Source: Clonostachys chloroleuca
Taxonomy: Eukaryota; Ascomycota; Sordariomycetes; Hypocreales; Bionectriaceae
Length of the DNA stretch: 64,000 nt
Reading direction: 5' to 3'
NCBI GenBank assembly: GCA_037952775.1
Contig: JBANAY010000004.1
Coordinates: 3,844,001-3,908,000 of the forward strand
In this document: positions 18,465 to 29,710 of the stretch, one piece after another
Numbering within the stretch: position 1 is the stretch's first letter
How the letters are laid out: each line of letters begins with the position of its first letter
Position numbers and translations under genes: made by a program
Notes under the pieces: generated by a model
What the model was told of the DNA's origin: nothing
The model's database searches: none
Seen by the model: the letters and a program-made list of their open reading frames with translations, nothing else

Positions 18465-19063
18465 ATCACATAGAGAAAATCCAAATGGTACATGTAATTA
18501 TCATAACTCTTATGAGCACGGCAGGAAGTCCCATACACCGTGGGGCAAAAACCAATCTTGAAGCTAGGTTTGCGTCTTTCGATACATACGTATCCAATAG
18601 TGTATATATACAGTCTCCCTGCTTCTTTCACATACTCGTTCGGACTATTTTGGCCACGATGTCACCAACACTAGCGGTGGACATCGGCGATATAGGACAA
18701 CAGCTTGGCGCCCGCTCGGGCATAATTTTGACCCACCCTGCAGTAAGGGTCATGGCAGCTTAGGAGTCTATATCTGGTCACCGAAGGCTGATGGAATTGC
18801 CTCGATGGCATCTATCAACGTTGTACGGGAGGGGAATGGACCCCACGATAACAACTCGCAGCAGGAACATTCCGTACACAAGGAATCCATCTAACTCTAG
18901 TGTAGAACATTGTATCTATTTGTGTATGCGTATAATAGCCTGTATATGTCCCAATCAACTAACTAAAACGAATGTAAATACACAATAAACAGATTGCTAG
19001 GAATCCAATTCTATTTCTCGGGACCACGAGAAAGTAAAACTTTCCTATAGCTTAGTAGTTAGC
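18465..19063 (+). other. intergenic, 599 bp
   Basis: No supported gene. This is the shared 3' region of two convergent genes. A 120-codon plus-strand frame overlaps the end of the previous gene but has no coding features. Confidence 0.5.
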
Positions 19064-20706
19064 TTATCCAAGTTCCTCCCTAGGACAGCATATACTAGCT
19101 GCATCATTATGGCCTAAAGCAATAGGACCTGTAAGCCTGGTGATCCAGTACCGGGTGGCCTTGAACGCTGGTGCGGGAAGTAAAAGCTGCCGGCTGATAT
19201 GTAGTGCCGGCTCCATGAGAGGAGCTAGTGGCGAGTATTGGCTGGAAAGCACACCATGAAGCGCCTGGATCATTCGTGCCAATATCTCTATATAGAGACC
19301 CTTGTTTCCTTTTCCTTGTAATACGTCACCGAAATACTCAAGGATGTCCTGTTTGACGTACTCCTCCCTTGAAGGGCGCATATCCTCCGGTCCCAATGCC
19401 CACATTTCATACGCCCATAGCGCCAGCAGGTGCAATGGTAACATTTCGCGAAGTTTCGGCATTCCCCAACGCTGCGGGATAGAGAGCTTTTCTCGACTCC
19501 ACTGAACTAGACGTGAGTTTTCTGCTAGATGCGATCTAACTGGTGGTGGTAATTGGCGGTTAAAGTAGATCGAGAAGACTGAAAACAAGATAGTCATCTC
19601 TTGGCGTTGTTCTATATTGAGGATGGACTGGGTTCGTCTCCAGTGCATAAAAGCAGTTGTCCGATTTATGGAAAGGTTCCAGGCTAATTGGGACTCCATC
19701 TTGGGAATGAGTATTTCAGTGCCCTCTAGAGAGTGCCTGATCTCCTTGGCAATCGCTATTATATCTTGTCCATGAAAGACGCGGCTAGATTTAAGCTTCA
19801 GGTAGAACGTCTGAGGATCAAGCTGCTCTGGGTGATTACGGACCAAGACTCCAAAACTCTCCACAAGTAGATTCAAATTTTGAAGCGGCGTTCGATTGCG
19901 AGAAGGCTGCACATGGCTCTGCACAGAAGGCCACAAAATTCGACGTAGGAGGGCAATTACCTGGATACCATCCTCTGCAGTACTGTAATATGGAAGAGAC
20001 AGCGCTATTTGCTTTATAACTTCGTTGTGATCGGAGTTCTGTAAATATGACTCAGAATCACTATCTCCCGCAACATACAGCCCCAGGAACACTGCCCTGC
20101 GAGCAGCTTCTGCAATGACATCAGGACGCATGGCATGTAGCTCACAAGCTAGGATTGGACTTTCAACCCAAGCAGCAGGCTGGTTAAGCTGCCTACGATA
20201 CCAATCCCCAAGATGGGGATGTCGCGTGATCTCAGCGGCGGCGTGCTCCATATGTTGAACATTCGCTATTTCTGCGAGCGGCGTTCCAGAAGGTAATGGG
20301 GGTTCGTACTGTTGCCCGAGCTGTATCCAAGAATCGCAGAGCGGAGCTGGGCCGATTTCGGTGGTGGAGTGAGAACTCGCCGTCTCGGTGGGGAGGGTCA
20401 TGGCAATAGGCACCAATGGATCCAGCTGTCCATGATGACGATAACTACCATAGTGGGATGTAATATCTTGCGCTGGCGGAGAGGTGGCTGCCTGTGAAGG
20501 GACACCATCTGACTCTCGTCCATTATGTTTTATATACTCGTTCAACAACGGTAATGGTTGAGGAGCTGGCAGTCCTGGGGCTGTGGAGTCATGATATGTA
20601 GTGATACGTCCGCAGACTTTTGCTGACATTCCGATGCTTCAAAGGTAGGTTGAACAGGCAAGAGTTGAAAGCCGTCAGACCTTTGATAGATTGGTGAGGA
20701 AGACAT
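19064..20706 (-). CDS. hypothetical helical protein with disordered N-terminus
   Basis: Best model: exon 20706..20628, intron 20627..20581 (GTCAGC...CAG, 47 bp, phase 1), exon 20580..19064, giving 531 residues. A one-exon alternative starts at ATG 20629. I prefer the spliced form because 'FEASE' then joins directly to Pro-rich 'PGLPAPQPLPLLNEY'. The first ~150 residues are Pro/Ser/Thr/Gln-rich. From 'CDSWIQLGQQYEPPLPSG' onward the protein is a long all-helical domain ('LGDWYRRQLNQPAAW', 'WGMPKLREMLPLHLLALW'). No recognised motif, signal or membrane segment. The layout (short disordered head, helical body) resembles many fungal accessory proteins. Confidence 0.55.
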
Positions 20707-21226
20707 GTCTGGTGATTGGTATAGGATGCAGTTGCCAGAAAAAAGTGTCTCAGTCAAAGACTTGTGCAGTGGGACAGGCAAAAATTCTACTTTGCTGGGT
20801 GCATGAGTGTTCTCTTATAGATTGAAATGAACAGGGGCAGATGACAAAGATAGCTCCAGCTGGCGTCACATGTTTTCAGCTGAAGGCTGGGTTCAGGGTT
20901 TTGAGTAAAAGGAACTTGGTCATGTTTTGTGAGGTCACTTACCAAGCCTTCATCGATTACAGCTTCGGCAAGGACAGAAATGATAAGCATGCCCATAACG
21001 AAACTATTGATAGCCGAACAAGGATCCTCAAGCTGCGAAGCAATGTTGATCTCACTGGCTCAAGGCTGAGGCTTTATCCATGGCTCCTCCTTTACCTCTT
21101 TGCCTGCCTTTTTTATTCCAGCGTATTTTCCTAAGCTATTGGGACACTACTCCTTGACCACCTTAGCTGTAGGCGTTGACGAGATTCAAAACATGTCATC
21201 AAACCATAGTATCCGAGCGGCTTGGT
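20707..21226 (+). other. intergenic, 520 bp
   Basis: No gene is supported. The part from about 21114 belongs to the first copy of a duplicated segment that recurs at 23931..24055. Confidence 0.4.
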
Positions 21227-21640
21227 CTAAATGAAGAATCTATTCGGGACCCCATAACAACGTTCCAAGAACCAGGTGATGAATGGTGGGCTATACCTGG
21301 CCCTCGTCAACTTATTCATGTCATTTCGATAGAATGGAGATGTCTCCGGCATAGTTTCTTTGCGTATGCAGTCACTACACTTCGTTGGCACGTCTAGATT
21401 CTCCGGATCCCTTGGCTCTTCGACCAAATCATGATCTGCAGAAGGTTCTTTGTATCCCTTGAATGCTTCTAGACACCACTCAATCGTAAAGTATCCAATA
21501 TGTCCACAATCCCACGTCTTATCTACCTGAACACACATCAAACTAAGTGAATCCAGTGAAGAACCAGTTCCCGAATGCCTCTGATCGGCCTGTTTGAACA
21601 AGCAACCTTCTGCGATGTGGTTCAAGGAACAGAACTCACC
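21114..21640. repeat. segmental duplication D1, copy 1 (intact order)
   Basis: This ~525-bp block recurs, interrupted, at 23931..24055 and 24755..25135. Shared landmarks in order are the ATTCCAGCGTATTTTCCT start, 'ACTCCTTGACCAC', 'GAGCGGCTT', 'GGTCTAAATGAAGAA', and then the Cys-rich coding part. Copy 2 differs mainly by C-to-T and G-to-A changes and an insertion of about 700 bp between GAGCGGCTT and GGTCTAAATG. Confidence 0.8.
21227..21625 (-). CDS. small Cys/His-rich protein (likely last exon)
   Basis: The coding-like part is 'DKTWDCGHIGYFTIEWC' followed by 'DVPTKCSDCIRKETM' and 'ITWFLERCYGV', a spacing of Cys and His that could bind zinc. The first ATG in frame is internal (MCVQVDKTW), and the frame stays open upstream without an ATG, so an upstream exon is probable. 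A CAG acceptor directly before GTAGATAAGACG and a GTGAGT donor near 21645 are candidates, but I cannot fix the join. A decayed copy lies at 24804..25061, and a distantly similar Cys-rich gene at 63383..63901. Family unknown. Confidence 0.45.
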   Translation of the reverse strand: MNHIAEGCLFKQADQRHSGTGSSLDSLSLMCVQVDKTWDCGHIGYFTIEWCLEAFKGYKEPSADHDLVEEPRDPENLDVPTKCSDCIRKETMPETSPFYRNDMNKLTRARYSPPFITWFLERCYGVPNRFFI

Positions 21641-21855
21641 CCAGTGTAATTCAACTTGCTTGAAAGTTTGAACGGTAGTATTCAGAGAAATAGAGGGTAC
21701 AGCACTTTGAGTTGGAATGGAAATTCAGCTACAGGAGCCTATTTGAGGAAGTGTCTTTGGTCATGGAATAGACGACGATATTCCAGGCGTTTAGATAGGC
21801 AAGGACTATGGCCGTTGGAATCTTGGATGCCAGGAGTAAGTTTTATTTGAGTACA

Positions 21856-23461
21856 CTATTTTTTAGTCTGGCTAAGAACTTTCCCCAGACTTGGAAAGCT
21901 AAGGTAGAATGGCCGCACTCTGTCGGACCAAGGCCTAGTACTGAATTCACCCTCCAATGATTCAGGGATTGACTTAGGCAATGGTGCTATCGAGCCTTCC
22001 AACCCAAACAGTTGTAACTGCGGATCGAAAGATACCAGTATCAGCATCGGAGCTGAATCTTTTGATTCGCCGTTTAGATATAATATATGTCTGTCATCCG
22101 CTGACCAGGCCTTGACAGAGCCATCACCAAAAGGATTGAGAATAAGAAGGGATTTTACCTCCTCATAGGATGGCCATGCATTGATGTTTCCACCGCTTTC
22201 GCCTTGCCTCCCTGACCTCGATCGTAAGTAGAGCTGCGGCTGCCGTGAAGTATCCGAACTTCTGATCAGATCAACAAAGCATCCACTCAAGAAATTGTAC
22301 CAACGGATGGGTGTATTCGTAGACGTTGAGATACGGCCTGTTAAACCCTGATCCCCGATATGAACCGTCACGGTCTCGTCCTTCGTAAATTTGTATCCAG
22401 GGGGGCTGATTTCTTTTTGGTAGCAGAATCTTCGGCTATAGCCAGTATCCGTGACTTCCTTTCCTGTTTCCATGATGAATATCTTGCCAGTTCTTTCGCA
22501 TTGCACCAGGTCAATGGTAGACCAGCTATTGTCAATGGAACTAACATTCCCAACTATCCTCTGTAATGGAGCCTCGGGGAGAATCTGGTCGGAAGGATGG
22601 TTGCCTATTCGAAAGCGAAACATCGAGTAGAATGAACTTTGCGGGCCGTTGGCGGGAATTGTTGAAACACCGTAAAAATAATCATCAATAATTTTAAAGG
22701 TTGTATCCTGTCCTACTTCACTACCAAAAATCTCTGGTAGGAGAAAAGGTGAGGACACCCGCCCTGATGTAATATGAAGTTGTCGTACACTCCATTGATC
22801 ATTGTTCAGTCCATGAACAATGACACCAAAATAGAGGTAGTCCTCGGTATTTCTCACAAAAATTTGATTAGTGGACACCAGCTCGCACAATCGGACCGCC
22901 TCCCGCTCAGCATGGCATGAGGCAAGCCAGTATTGTGTGTTTTCGCCCCTGACTTGTAATAAGCAAGAGACAAAGCCACACGCATAGTGCAACAGTCTGA
23001 CTTCCTCCAATATAAACCCATCTAAATGAGTAGCTTGGAGCATTCTTTGCAGATCGATAGCTATCTCTTCTGTGACAGATCCTTGAAGACGGAGAGTTCG
23101 TATAGATTGCCCAACACGATACACCACGACGTTATCGTTGTAGATAAAGCTAGTGCAAACAGCAATCGCAGACAGCAACCATGGACGAGCTGTCTTCACT
23201 GCAATAGTCCGCTTTACAAGAGACCTCCAAGATCTAGCGTCTGATTCCGGGTTGACGGAGAATGGTGCATAGGTCTAAATTGATTAGTGAAAGTTGTATC
23301 CAACAGGGATTGTCACCGACCGAGAGATTCTGTCGACATATCCTATCGTTAAGAAAGAAATTAAGGCGTTTGCAACACAGGCCTAAATGAAATTGATCCT
23401 CTATCTCGAGGAATCCCATAATACTCAAGAGGATATCGTTCGGAAGGTTCGAGAATTCCAT
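21856..23461 (-). CDS. F-box protein
   Basis: Exon 1 (23461..23321) starts 'MEFSNLPNDILLSIMGFLE' and continues 'CKRLNFFLNDRICRQNL', a clear F-box (~45 residues, binds Skp1 in SCF ubiquitin ligases). Exon 2 (23274..21856) supplies a ~470-residue C-terminal region with beta-propeller-like character ('SWSTIDLVQCERTGKIFIME', 'KAWSADDRHILYLNG') but no canonical WD repeats. The 46-bp intron starts GTCGGT, an unusual donor, chosen because only this phase leads into the open frame 'TYAPFSVNPESDARSW'; branch CTAAT and acceptor TAG are good. The total is an exact 519-residue frame. Likely a substrate receptor; the target is unknown. Confidence 0.75.
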
Positions 23462-23668
23462 CTTGAGATGCGCTCTAGAGGGATGAGATTTGACCTCCAG
23501 GGGTTGGCTTGATCATATGCGCCAGGGGACGGCCCTTGGTTGCTATAGCTCCTGATAGCTAGCTATGACCGGTATTGTTTGCTAACAACAGTAAGAGAGC
23601 ACCGTTTCTAGGTCTCAATATGATTTGGGCACCGTGATTTTATTAGATAGTTGAAGTGCTCACAGCTG

Positions 23669-23930
23669 TGAAAGAGGAAACAAAATCGATTGACCGACTG
23701 ACAGTTCAGCGCCTTATATAGCCCCCCGCTCCATCACCGCCTGGTCCGGACAGAGCCGTATAAGCCATGCATGCATGAGTTGTCACCTCGCCTGAGAGAA
23801 TACAGGGTCTGCCTTACCGCCTGAGGCTTGCTTTCTCATAACACACGCCCCAGCGCGCTCAATAGAGCTTCGCAAAAGTTCCTATTAGATACAGCCTAAA
23901 AAAGCACACATGCGAGGTCGAGAGTCAGAT
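23669..23930. repeat. repeat R1 copy A: orphan promoter/leader
   Basis: About 260 bp matching 31032..31323, including GTGAAAGAGGAAAC, AAATCGATTGACC, a TATATA element within CCTTATATAG, 'GCATGCATGAGTTG', 'GCGAGGTCGAGAGTCAGAT' and several indels. In copy B this block is the promoter of the gene at 30497..31020 on the minus strand; here no matching gene follows, so copy A looks like a promoter without its gene. It is joined directly to D1 copy 2 at 23931. Confidence 0.8.
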
Positions 23931-24328
23931 TCCAGCGTATTTTCCTGTTCGTCCTATGCTATCGAGACACCACTCCTTGACCACTTTAGTATTTTTGTAA
24001 TAGAAGCGTTAATAAGGCTTAAAACATGCCGTTGAACCATACTATTCGAGCGGCTTACTACAGCCACATAATTCCTAGGGACGGAAGTAGGGGTAAAACC
24101 GCACCGGATTACAAGGGTAGTCAAGCTGCTTGGTAGCTGATCTTGCCTACCTAATTCGCTTATACCATAATATCAGTCCCACAGTCTACATAGCATCAGC
24201 AAGGATGTCTAGAACTATAAAAGGTAGGTCAAAGTAGTCGGGTGTTCAGGACAATTCATTCAACACCAACTATATTCCATCTATTCCTAATATCTTTTAC
24301 TCTCCCGGCTTAGCATTGATCAGAAAAT

Positions 24329-24627
24329 ATGTCAGCTAAAGAAGAACTGGTCATCGTTCAAATTCGGAAGGAGCTGTCTTTACTGGGTGAAAAGGATCTA
24401 AAGAAAGAGATCATCCCAGCTATAAGAGGTAGTACCCCTCAAGAAAAAGTGGCATTTCTCGACAAGCTTCTCAAAAAGGTCTCGAAGGGCAAGGTTGATG
24501 GCTGGACAAATATCCTCTTTGACATTCCAGCCCTAGAGGAGGTTAGTTTTTACCGTTTGCATATATGTTATATACTAATATTTGGTAGCTTCACGAAGGA
24601 GGAGTGAAAAGCGGTCAGTGGTCGTAA
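24329..24627 (+). CDS. 83-residue helical protein inside an insertion
   Basis: Exons 24329..24541 and 24589..24627 join at a 47-bp intron (donor GTTAGT, branch CTAAT, acceptor TAG, phase 0). The small charged protein begins 'MSAKEELVIVQIRKELSLLG' and ends 'LEELHEGGVKSGQWS'. It is helical, Lys/Glu-rich, with no membrane segment. It lies in the ~700-bp segment that interrupts D1 copy 2 and has its own upstream pyrimidine-rich leader (24260..24328). Because splice signals and frame are intact inside otherwise decaying DNA, I think it is a real recent gene. Family unknown. Confidence 0.5.
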
Positions 24628-24754
24628 TTTGGGGTTAGAATGGAAGTAGTATCACAAAGCGTTGAACAACGAGGTCCTGTTTGCTGAAGAGCTAGGGAGA
24701 AGGACAAGTGTAGAATTTGGCTGCTGGAGGGTTATAACTTGAGGTGGGGGTGGG

Positions 24755-25135
24755 AGGGTCTAAATGAAGAATTTATTCGAGACCCCATCACAATAGTCCG
24801 AGATTAAGTTAATGAGGACCAGTTGTAGCCATCATTCCTCCCCCGCTTATATAATTTCGATGGATGGAGATATCTCCGACATAGTTTCTTTGCGTATGCG
24901 GCCATTACACTCCGTTGGCACCTTTCGGTTCTCCGGATCCCTTGGCTCTTCGACCGAATCGTGATCTGCAGCTTTATATCCCTAGAATGCTTCTGAACAC
25001 TATTTAATCGTAAAGGATCCAATATGTCCATAATCCCATTCTCATCTGCCTGAATACACATCAGATAAATGAATCATCGCGTGAAGAATTGGGGTTTGAA
25101 TAAGCAATCTTCTGCGGTATGGTTCAAGGAATAGA
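24755..25135 (-). pseudogene. decayed copy of the Cys-rich gene (D1 copy 2)
   Basis: Aligns to 21227..21640 with dispersed transitions: for example GTCCACAAT becomes GTCCATAAT and CTGAACACACATC becomes CTGAATACACATC. The conserved 'TWDCGH' segment is destroyed and a frameshift separates the two halves. The substitution bias (C-to-T on one strand, G-to-A on the other) resembles repeat-induced point mutation (RIP) of duplicated DNA, but is mild. No function expected. Confidence 0.65.
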
Positions 25136-25142
25136 ACTCACC

Positions 25143-27634
25143 TCAGCGTGATTCTTTCTTGAGGTCGTCCGGTCGCTCTTTCCCCATATTTATTCTCCAC
25201 GCTTTGGCGTAGTGTCCGTTCAAACGAAGAAGTTCCTCGTGTTTACCATCCTCCAGAACCTTGCAACCGTCGCCGAAGTAAACAATACGATCCATGTTGA
25301 CCGCATTTGACAGCCGATGGCTATAGTGATAAGAAACTATACGTCAACTCATATTCTCAACAAGGTGATAAGATCGGATACGCATACGTAATAACAATCA
25401 ACGTGCTGGAGAATTCTGCCACGTGAGCCCGCAAGCAGGCTTCGGTGATAGAGTCGATGGCGCTAGTACCTTCGTCTATACACATAATCGCTGGTTTCTT
25501 TAAGAACACACAGGCAAGCCCGATGCGTTGGAGCTCACCTCCCGAACAAGTGCTAGTAATTGCGGTTAATGGGTGTTTCTTGTCAGGGTGGCCAGCACTT
25601 ACTCCTTCCTGATCTTTGTACTAAGCCCATCCGCCCAACTCATAATAAGCTCGTCAATGCAAGCCTTGCGACAGGCTTCGAGGATTTCGCTGTCTGTGGC
25701 ATGCGGCTTTCCGTATGCTATTATTTCCCTCGCAGAACGCTCAAAGTATACAGGCATCTGTTCCATTAGACCGAGGGAATAATATAGGCTAGAAGTAGTT
25801 AATATTGAGGCTTCGAAGTATGAATGACCAAAACTTACGATTCCTTAGAGACTTTGGTAATGTCTTTCCCATCAACTTTAACCACACCATTCGATAATTC
25901 TCCCTCGCGGAACAAGACGTTGACCACGGTCGATTTTCCGATGCCACTCGGTCCAAGAAGTGCAACGTGTGAACCACCAGCAATAGTGAGATTTAAACCA
26001 TCGATGACCTTTTTCTCGCGACCTGGATATGAGAAACTCACATTCTCATACACAATTTCCCCCTTTGTCACTTTCAGCGTGTCCCCTTCATCCTTCTCAA
26101 TTCTGAGTTGCATGATCTTTCTTAGCGGGTTAGCGTCGAAAAGAGTGCGGACAACCGTCCTAGGGTACGAAGCAAAGAAACTGGTGTTGCCCAACAACGT
26201 GAACAAGAGCCCTTTGAATGCAATAAAGTGGTCCATTTGGTTAGAGTCCTTTAATACGCCACACATGATCGTATAGTACGCGAAAAGCAACAAGCAATGA
26301 TTCATGGTGTTTTGCAGACATTCGAACATGGATGTAGTAGAGTAATAACTCTCGAGCAATTCAGACCACGTATGTAATTCCTTTTGGTACTGCTTGACCT
26401 CATCATCCTTTCGTGAAAAGTTGGTGACAGTTCTCCATCCTTGTAGACCATTACGTTGCTGGGACTCCTGTATATAATATTGGCGATTGGCTTTCTCAGC
26501 CTTCGGCACAGCTGATGAGAACGATCTATGTTCCAGCACCACGCTAAGGAGAAACCCACAGAACATAAGTAGCCGCACCCAGGGGCTATACATCGAGTAT
26601 AGCCTGGCGGAAGCAAACGCTAAGGTGATTGATCGTGGTATTAGATCGAGGAGCAGGGTGTTAAACAATGTGACAAGACCTAATGCGTTGTCTACTGCGT
26701 CCTTGAATTGCCCTGAACTGATATGAGAATGATATTTTCGATCCAGTTGCATGATCTGCTTGTAAGCAGCTGATCGCAGATTTTGTCTGCGATCTCCGTC
26801 AAGTTTTGATTGCTCCAAGGAACATGAATATCGGGTTATAGGTAACACCAATATGAGAACGCCGTAGTAGGTCAAAACCTTGAAAGCTGGTTTTCCTATC
26901 GTAAGCCCTGAGCCCTTGACATTTTGGAGAATAGCAAATAGTTCGCCCAGCTTCATTTGTGATGAATATTCCAAGTAGCTGGCAACAACAGCTACCAGAG
27001 TGACAAACACGAGCTTGTTCTGCGCATTCTTTTCAGCCGGCCACATAAATTTCCAGAATATAGAGAACGTTTTAATCCAAGACCAGTAGCCTCCCATCTG
27101 TTGAATCTCTTCAATAGCATCTTTTTCAATATCGATCATCTGCTGATCGGTGCTTGAGTTGCTTTCTCTTGGTTGAGTAGAGTTCTGTTCTCCTAGGCGG
27201 AGGAAGGTCATTGCTACCAGTATGCCGTATATAAAAAGCTTTGAGGTTGCAATACTAATGTGCAGAACTGAAATCAAGGTTGATGGATGGATCGAAAACA
27301 CAGCCCATGTCTCGATTGTTCCAGAGGCCATCCAAAAGATAACATGGCTCAACATGTTTGGTTTGTCCGTCGTGTAGATAAAGGAACGCCAATTGAGTAT
27401 ATCCGCAATGAAGTATCCCATATCAATACCAATATCAAGCAAACCTGCGCCTTGTACATAGTGTTCAAACAAATGCACAAGCCCTTTTGCCAAAGAGAGG
27501 GTGACCTGGCCAATCAAGAGATAGAGGAAATGAGTAGTCTGTGGAGTGGTGCTAATTCGGAAAATCATTCCGAATATGCCAAGAAAACCAAGTATGAGCC
27601 CGTAGGTCAGGCGGAAAATAGAAAGTGAGATCAT
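25143..27634 (-). CDS. HMT1-type ABC half transporter
   Basis: Exons 27634..25839, 25788..25603, 25552..25388 and 25320..25143 total 2,325 bp, an exact 774-residue frame with all introns using GTAAGT/GTATGC donors. About five N-terminal membrane helices precede the usual six-helix ABC transmembrane domain, the layout of vacuolar HMT1-like (ABCB-type) transporters. The nucleotide-binding domain has Walker A 'GPSGIGKST', a Q-loop ('GLMEQMPVYF'), signature 'CSGGELQRIG' (Cys instead of Leu), Walker B/D-loop 'AIMCIDEGTSAID' and H-loop 'ITHRLSN'. All catalytic residues are visible. The NBD is otherwise divergent ('MSWADGLSTKI' region). Likely transports metal-thiol or peptide conjugates into the vacuole; substrate inferred from family only. 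Confidence 0.85.
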
Positions 27635-28246
27635 GGTGCTAAGGCATGGAGTAAGGAAGCTGGTGAGGTGCGATGGACCAAGTTGTAAAGAAGGAGAGGG
27701 GTTATATATAACAGATTGACAAGGGAGCAAGACAGTTCTGTCCACCAAGAATATGGTTAGCGGCCTAGTCAACGAGGTGAATAATTTGACTCCTACACCT
27801 TGCTAAGCCGGTGGGTCGCTGATGCAATATCGTCTCACTGCATATTGTGTTTGATGTGCGATCCTTCAACCACTTCGCGAGCCCCTTCAATACCTACTTT
27901 TTCCGATTACGCCTTCAATATCACTATAATAATACTTGTCACAATGAAGCCGAGAGAACAGGTGAGGAGCAGGTCTATGTGCGGTAGCAAAGAATTGGGT
28001 ATTTGCATTATATGCAGGGGGCAGCTTGGTGATTTAGGAAAAGCCACTTTACTGGTACCATGAGCTGCGGGCCATTTGGTGTTAGTCTTGTTGCCCTGCC
28101 TCCGGTTTGGATACTGATACTCCTTCTTAAGTATTAGCCCATCATCCACCTCGATCAGTAGAAGATTCTGACTACCTACATGTTTCTTTTAACATTGAGC
28201 ACTCGTTCTTACTTGCTTCACGTCTTGTATCTACCTTCTTAGCTCC
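27635..28246. other. intergenic, 612 bp
   Basis: Divergent promoter region of the ABC transporter and the coiled-coil gene. An 80-codon minus-strand frame (27907..28149) with one hydrophobic stretch has no supporting features. A CT-rich leader (28185..28246) precedes the plus-strand gene. Confidence 0.5.
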
Positions 28247-28957
28247 ATGGATCTGAAAGTGCTTGCCGACGATATCATCAGCTGGCTAGCCAGGCTTGAT
28301 AACCTCAACTACCAGATCGAGATAGGTCAGGCTGAGCTGGCTGCCAGTGCTTCCAAAGACAAGATTGCTCAGACCGAGCCTTCGTATTGTCAAAACCAAA
28401 TATCGACCGACTCACCCAAGTCCGAAGAGGGAATTCTCTCAGCAGCTGCCCTTGAGAGCATACCCGACGAAACTATCTCTGAAAATGCTCCTCCAAATGG
28501 CAATTTGTACTACGACAAGAATGTACAGAAATTCTTTTCTGATTTTGTTGACTGGATCTCCAAATATGGACGCCTCAGTCAAAAGGCCAAACTTTCCTCC
28601 CGTATTACTCAGCTGCTTGGTAAGCCGGACGCATCTGACGACCCAAAGGCGCTAAAATTGATCAAGGATGAGAACCAACACATCCAATTATCAATTTTAA
28701 GGTCTGAGCTTATCCCTGGAAGCGATAACTATACCTTGGATGTATACGATAAGCTAGAGAAGAGCTTTATGTCCATCCTTAGCGCTGCGCAATGTAGCGC
28801 TACCCAGGTCTTGAGATGTGGCAATTGTGAAGAAAAGATTACGGAGATACGGAAGCAGATGAATGAGGTGCGAGAGATGGTTAATGAGATTGGTCGAATG
28901 GACAAAGGAGAGCTGGGAGACTACAATCAGGTAGAAAGTAGTTATAGCCATGACTAA
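28247..28957 (+). CDS. hypothetical helical protein
   Basis: A single exon of 236 residues from ATG 28247, directly after a pyrimidine-rich leader. The N-terminal part (DLKVLADDIISWLARLDNL) and the C-terminal part (EKITEIRKQMNEVREMVNEI) are strongly helical with coiled-coil spacing; the middle is acidic and Ser-rich. A 'RCGNCEEK' pair of cysteines precedes the last helix. No signal peptide or membrane segment; family unknown. Possibly an oligomerising cytosolic protein. Confidence 0.5.
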   Translation: MDLKVLADDIISWLARLDNLNYQIEIGQAELAASASKDKIAQTEPSYCQNQISTDSPKSEEGILSAAALESIPDETISENAPPNGNLYYDKNVQKFFSDFVDWISKYGRLSQKAKLSSRITQLLGKPDASDDPKALKLIKDENQHIQLSILRSELIPGSDNYTLDVYDKLEKSFMSILSAAQCSATQVLRCGNCEEKITEIRKQMNEVREMVNEIGRMDKGELGDYNQVESSYSHD

Positions 28958-29315
28958 GCTCCGGTAAATGAACATATTAACCTTGGTGCCCTTATTAAGA
29001 AACCAACCTACCGGGGTTGAGACTCACATAATAATAGTTGCATATGTACAAAGACGATGGCAATTGGAGAATGGAGGCATTGGAATTTGGCATATGTATC
29101 TCAAGCCTCTCGAAAATGTAGTGTGACTCGACTACTTACGAGAGAGAGGACATGCACTGTCTTTGTCCTCTCAAATGTTCATACCCTTGGACACCGTACA
29201 CGTAACCAGCCGGAGCATCTCACAAGCCTATGAGTGTCCGTCTTTCCATGGCAGGTGATGAGATGTCCGGCCTGAGGCAAGGTACCCAGTCAGAATTCCA
29301 CCTCAAACCTGCAGC
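28958..29315. other. intergenic, 358 bp
   Basis: 3' region of two convergent genes. A GAGAGAGGACATGCACTG block and its partial reverse partner (CACTGTCTTTGTCCTCTC) at about 29142..29180 form an imperfect inverted repeat. No gene seen. Confidence 0.4.
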
Positions 29316-29710
29316 TTACGGTATCGTCGGGTATCGGAAGTCCGCCTTACCGCACTTCTCAAACTCAAGATCCGAGACATCCAATCCCTCACTCTGAGCA
29401 GCTTTAATCCACGCATCGTATTCTTTCCGGGTAGGCTTATCACTAGTCTTGCTGGTTCGGTATTCCCCTAAATCCAAGATTAGTATTAATAATGTAGTTT
29501 GGCCTATTTCCACTTACATGCTGCCCTATTATCACTGTTGACCCTTCCATTTTGTTCTTCCAGCTTCAGTATGTCATCTCTTAGGGTAAACAGTTCATAC
29601 CCTAAGCCAGAGCAGACCTTGTTCTTGGCCAGGTTGGTTGCAATATTCATCGCAGCCTTTGCGTCCTGGGCAAGCTCGTCGATGTCGGCCTGCGTGGAAT
29701 TTGCCGCCAT
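29316..29710 (-). CDS. small helical protein, two exons
   Basis: Exons 29710..29518 and 29467..29316 join at a 50-bp intron (donor GTAAGT, branch CTAAT, acceptor TAG, phase 1), giving 114 residues. The first exon is helical (TQADIDELAQDAKAAMNIA, 'FTLRDDILKLEEQNG'); the second is charged and ends 'FEKCGKADFRYPTIP'. The join 'NRAAW' into 'EYRTSKTSDK' restores a continuous frame. An A11 run lies just upstream of the start. No recognised domain; cytosolic by default. Confidence 0.5.

Noticed and set aside
11629..27634. Ferric reductase plus ABC transporter as a siderophore or secondary-metabolite cluster
   Set aside because: No NRPS, PKS, terpene or ornithine-hydroxylase gene and 12 kb of unrelated genes between them.
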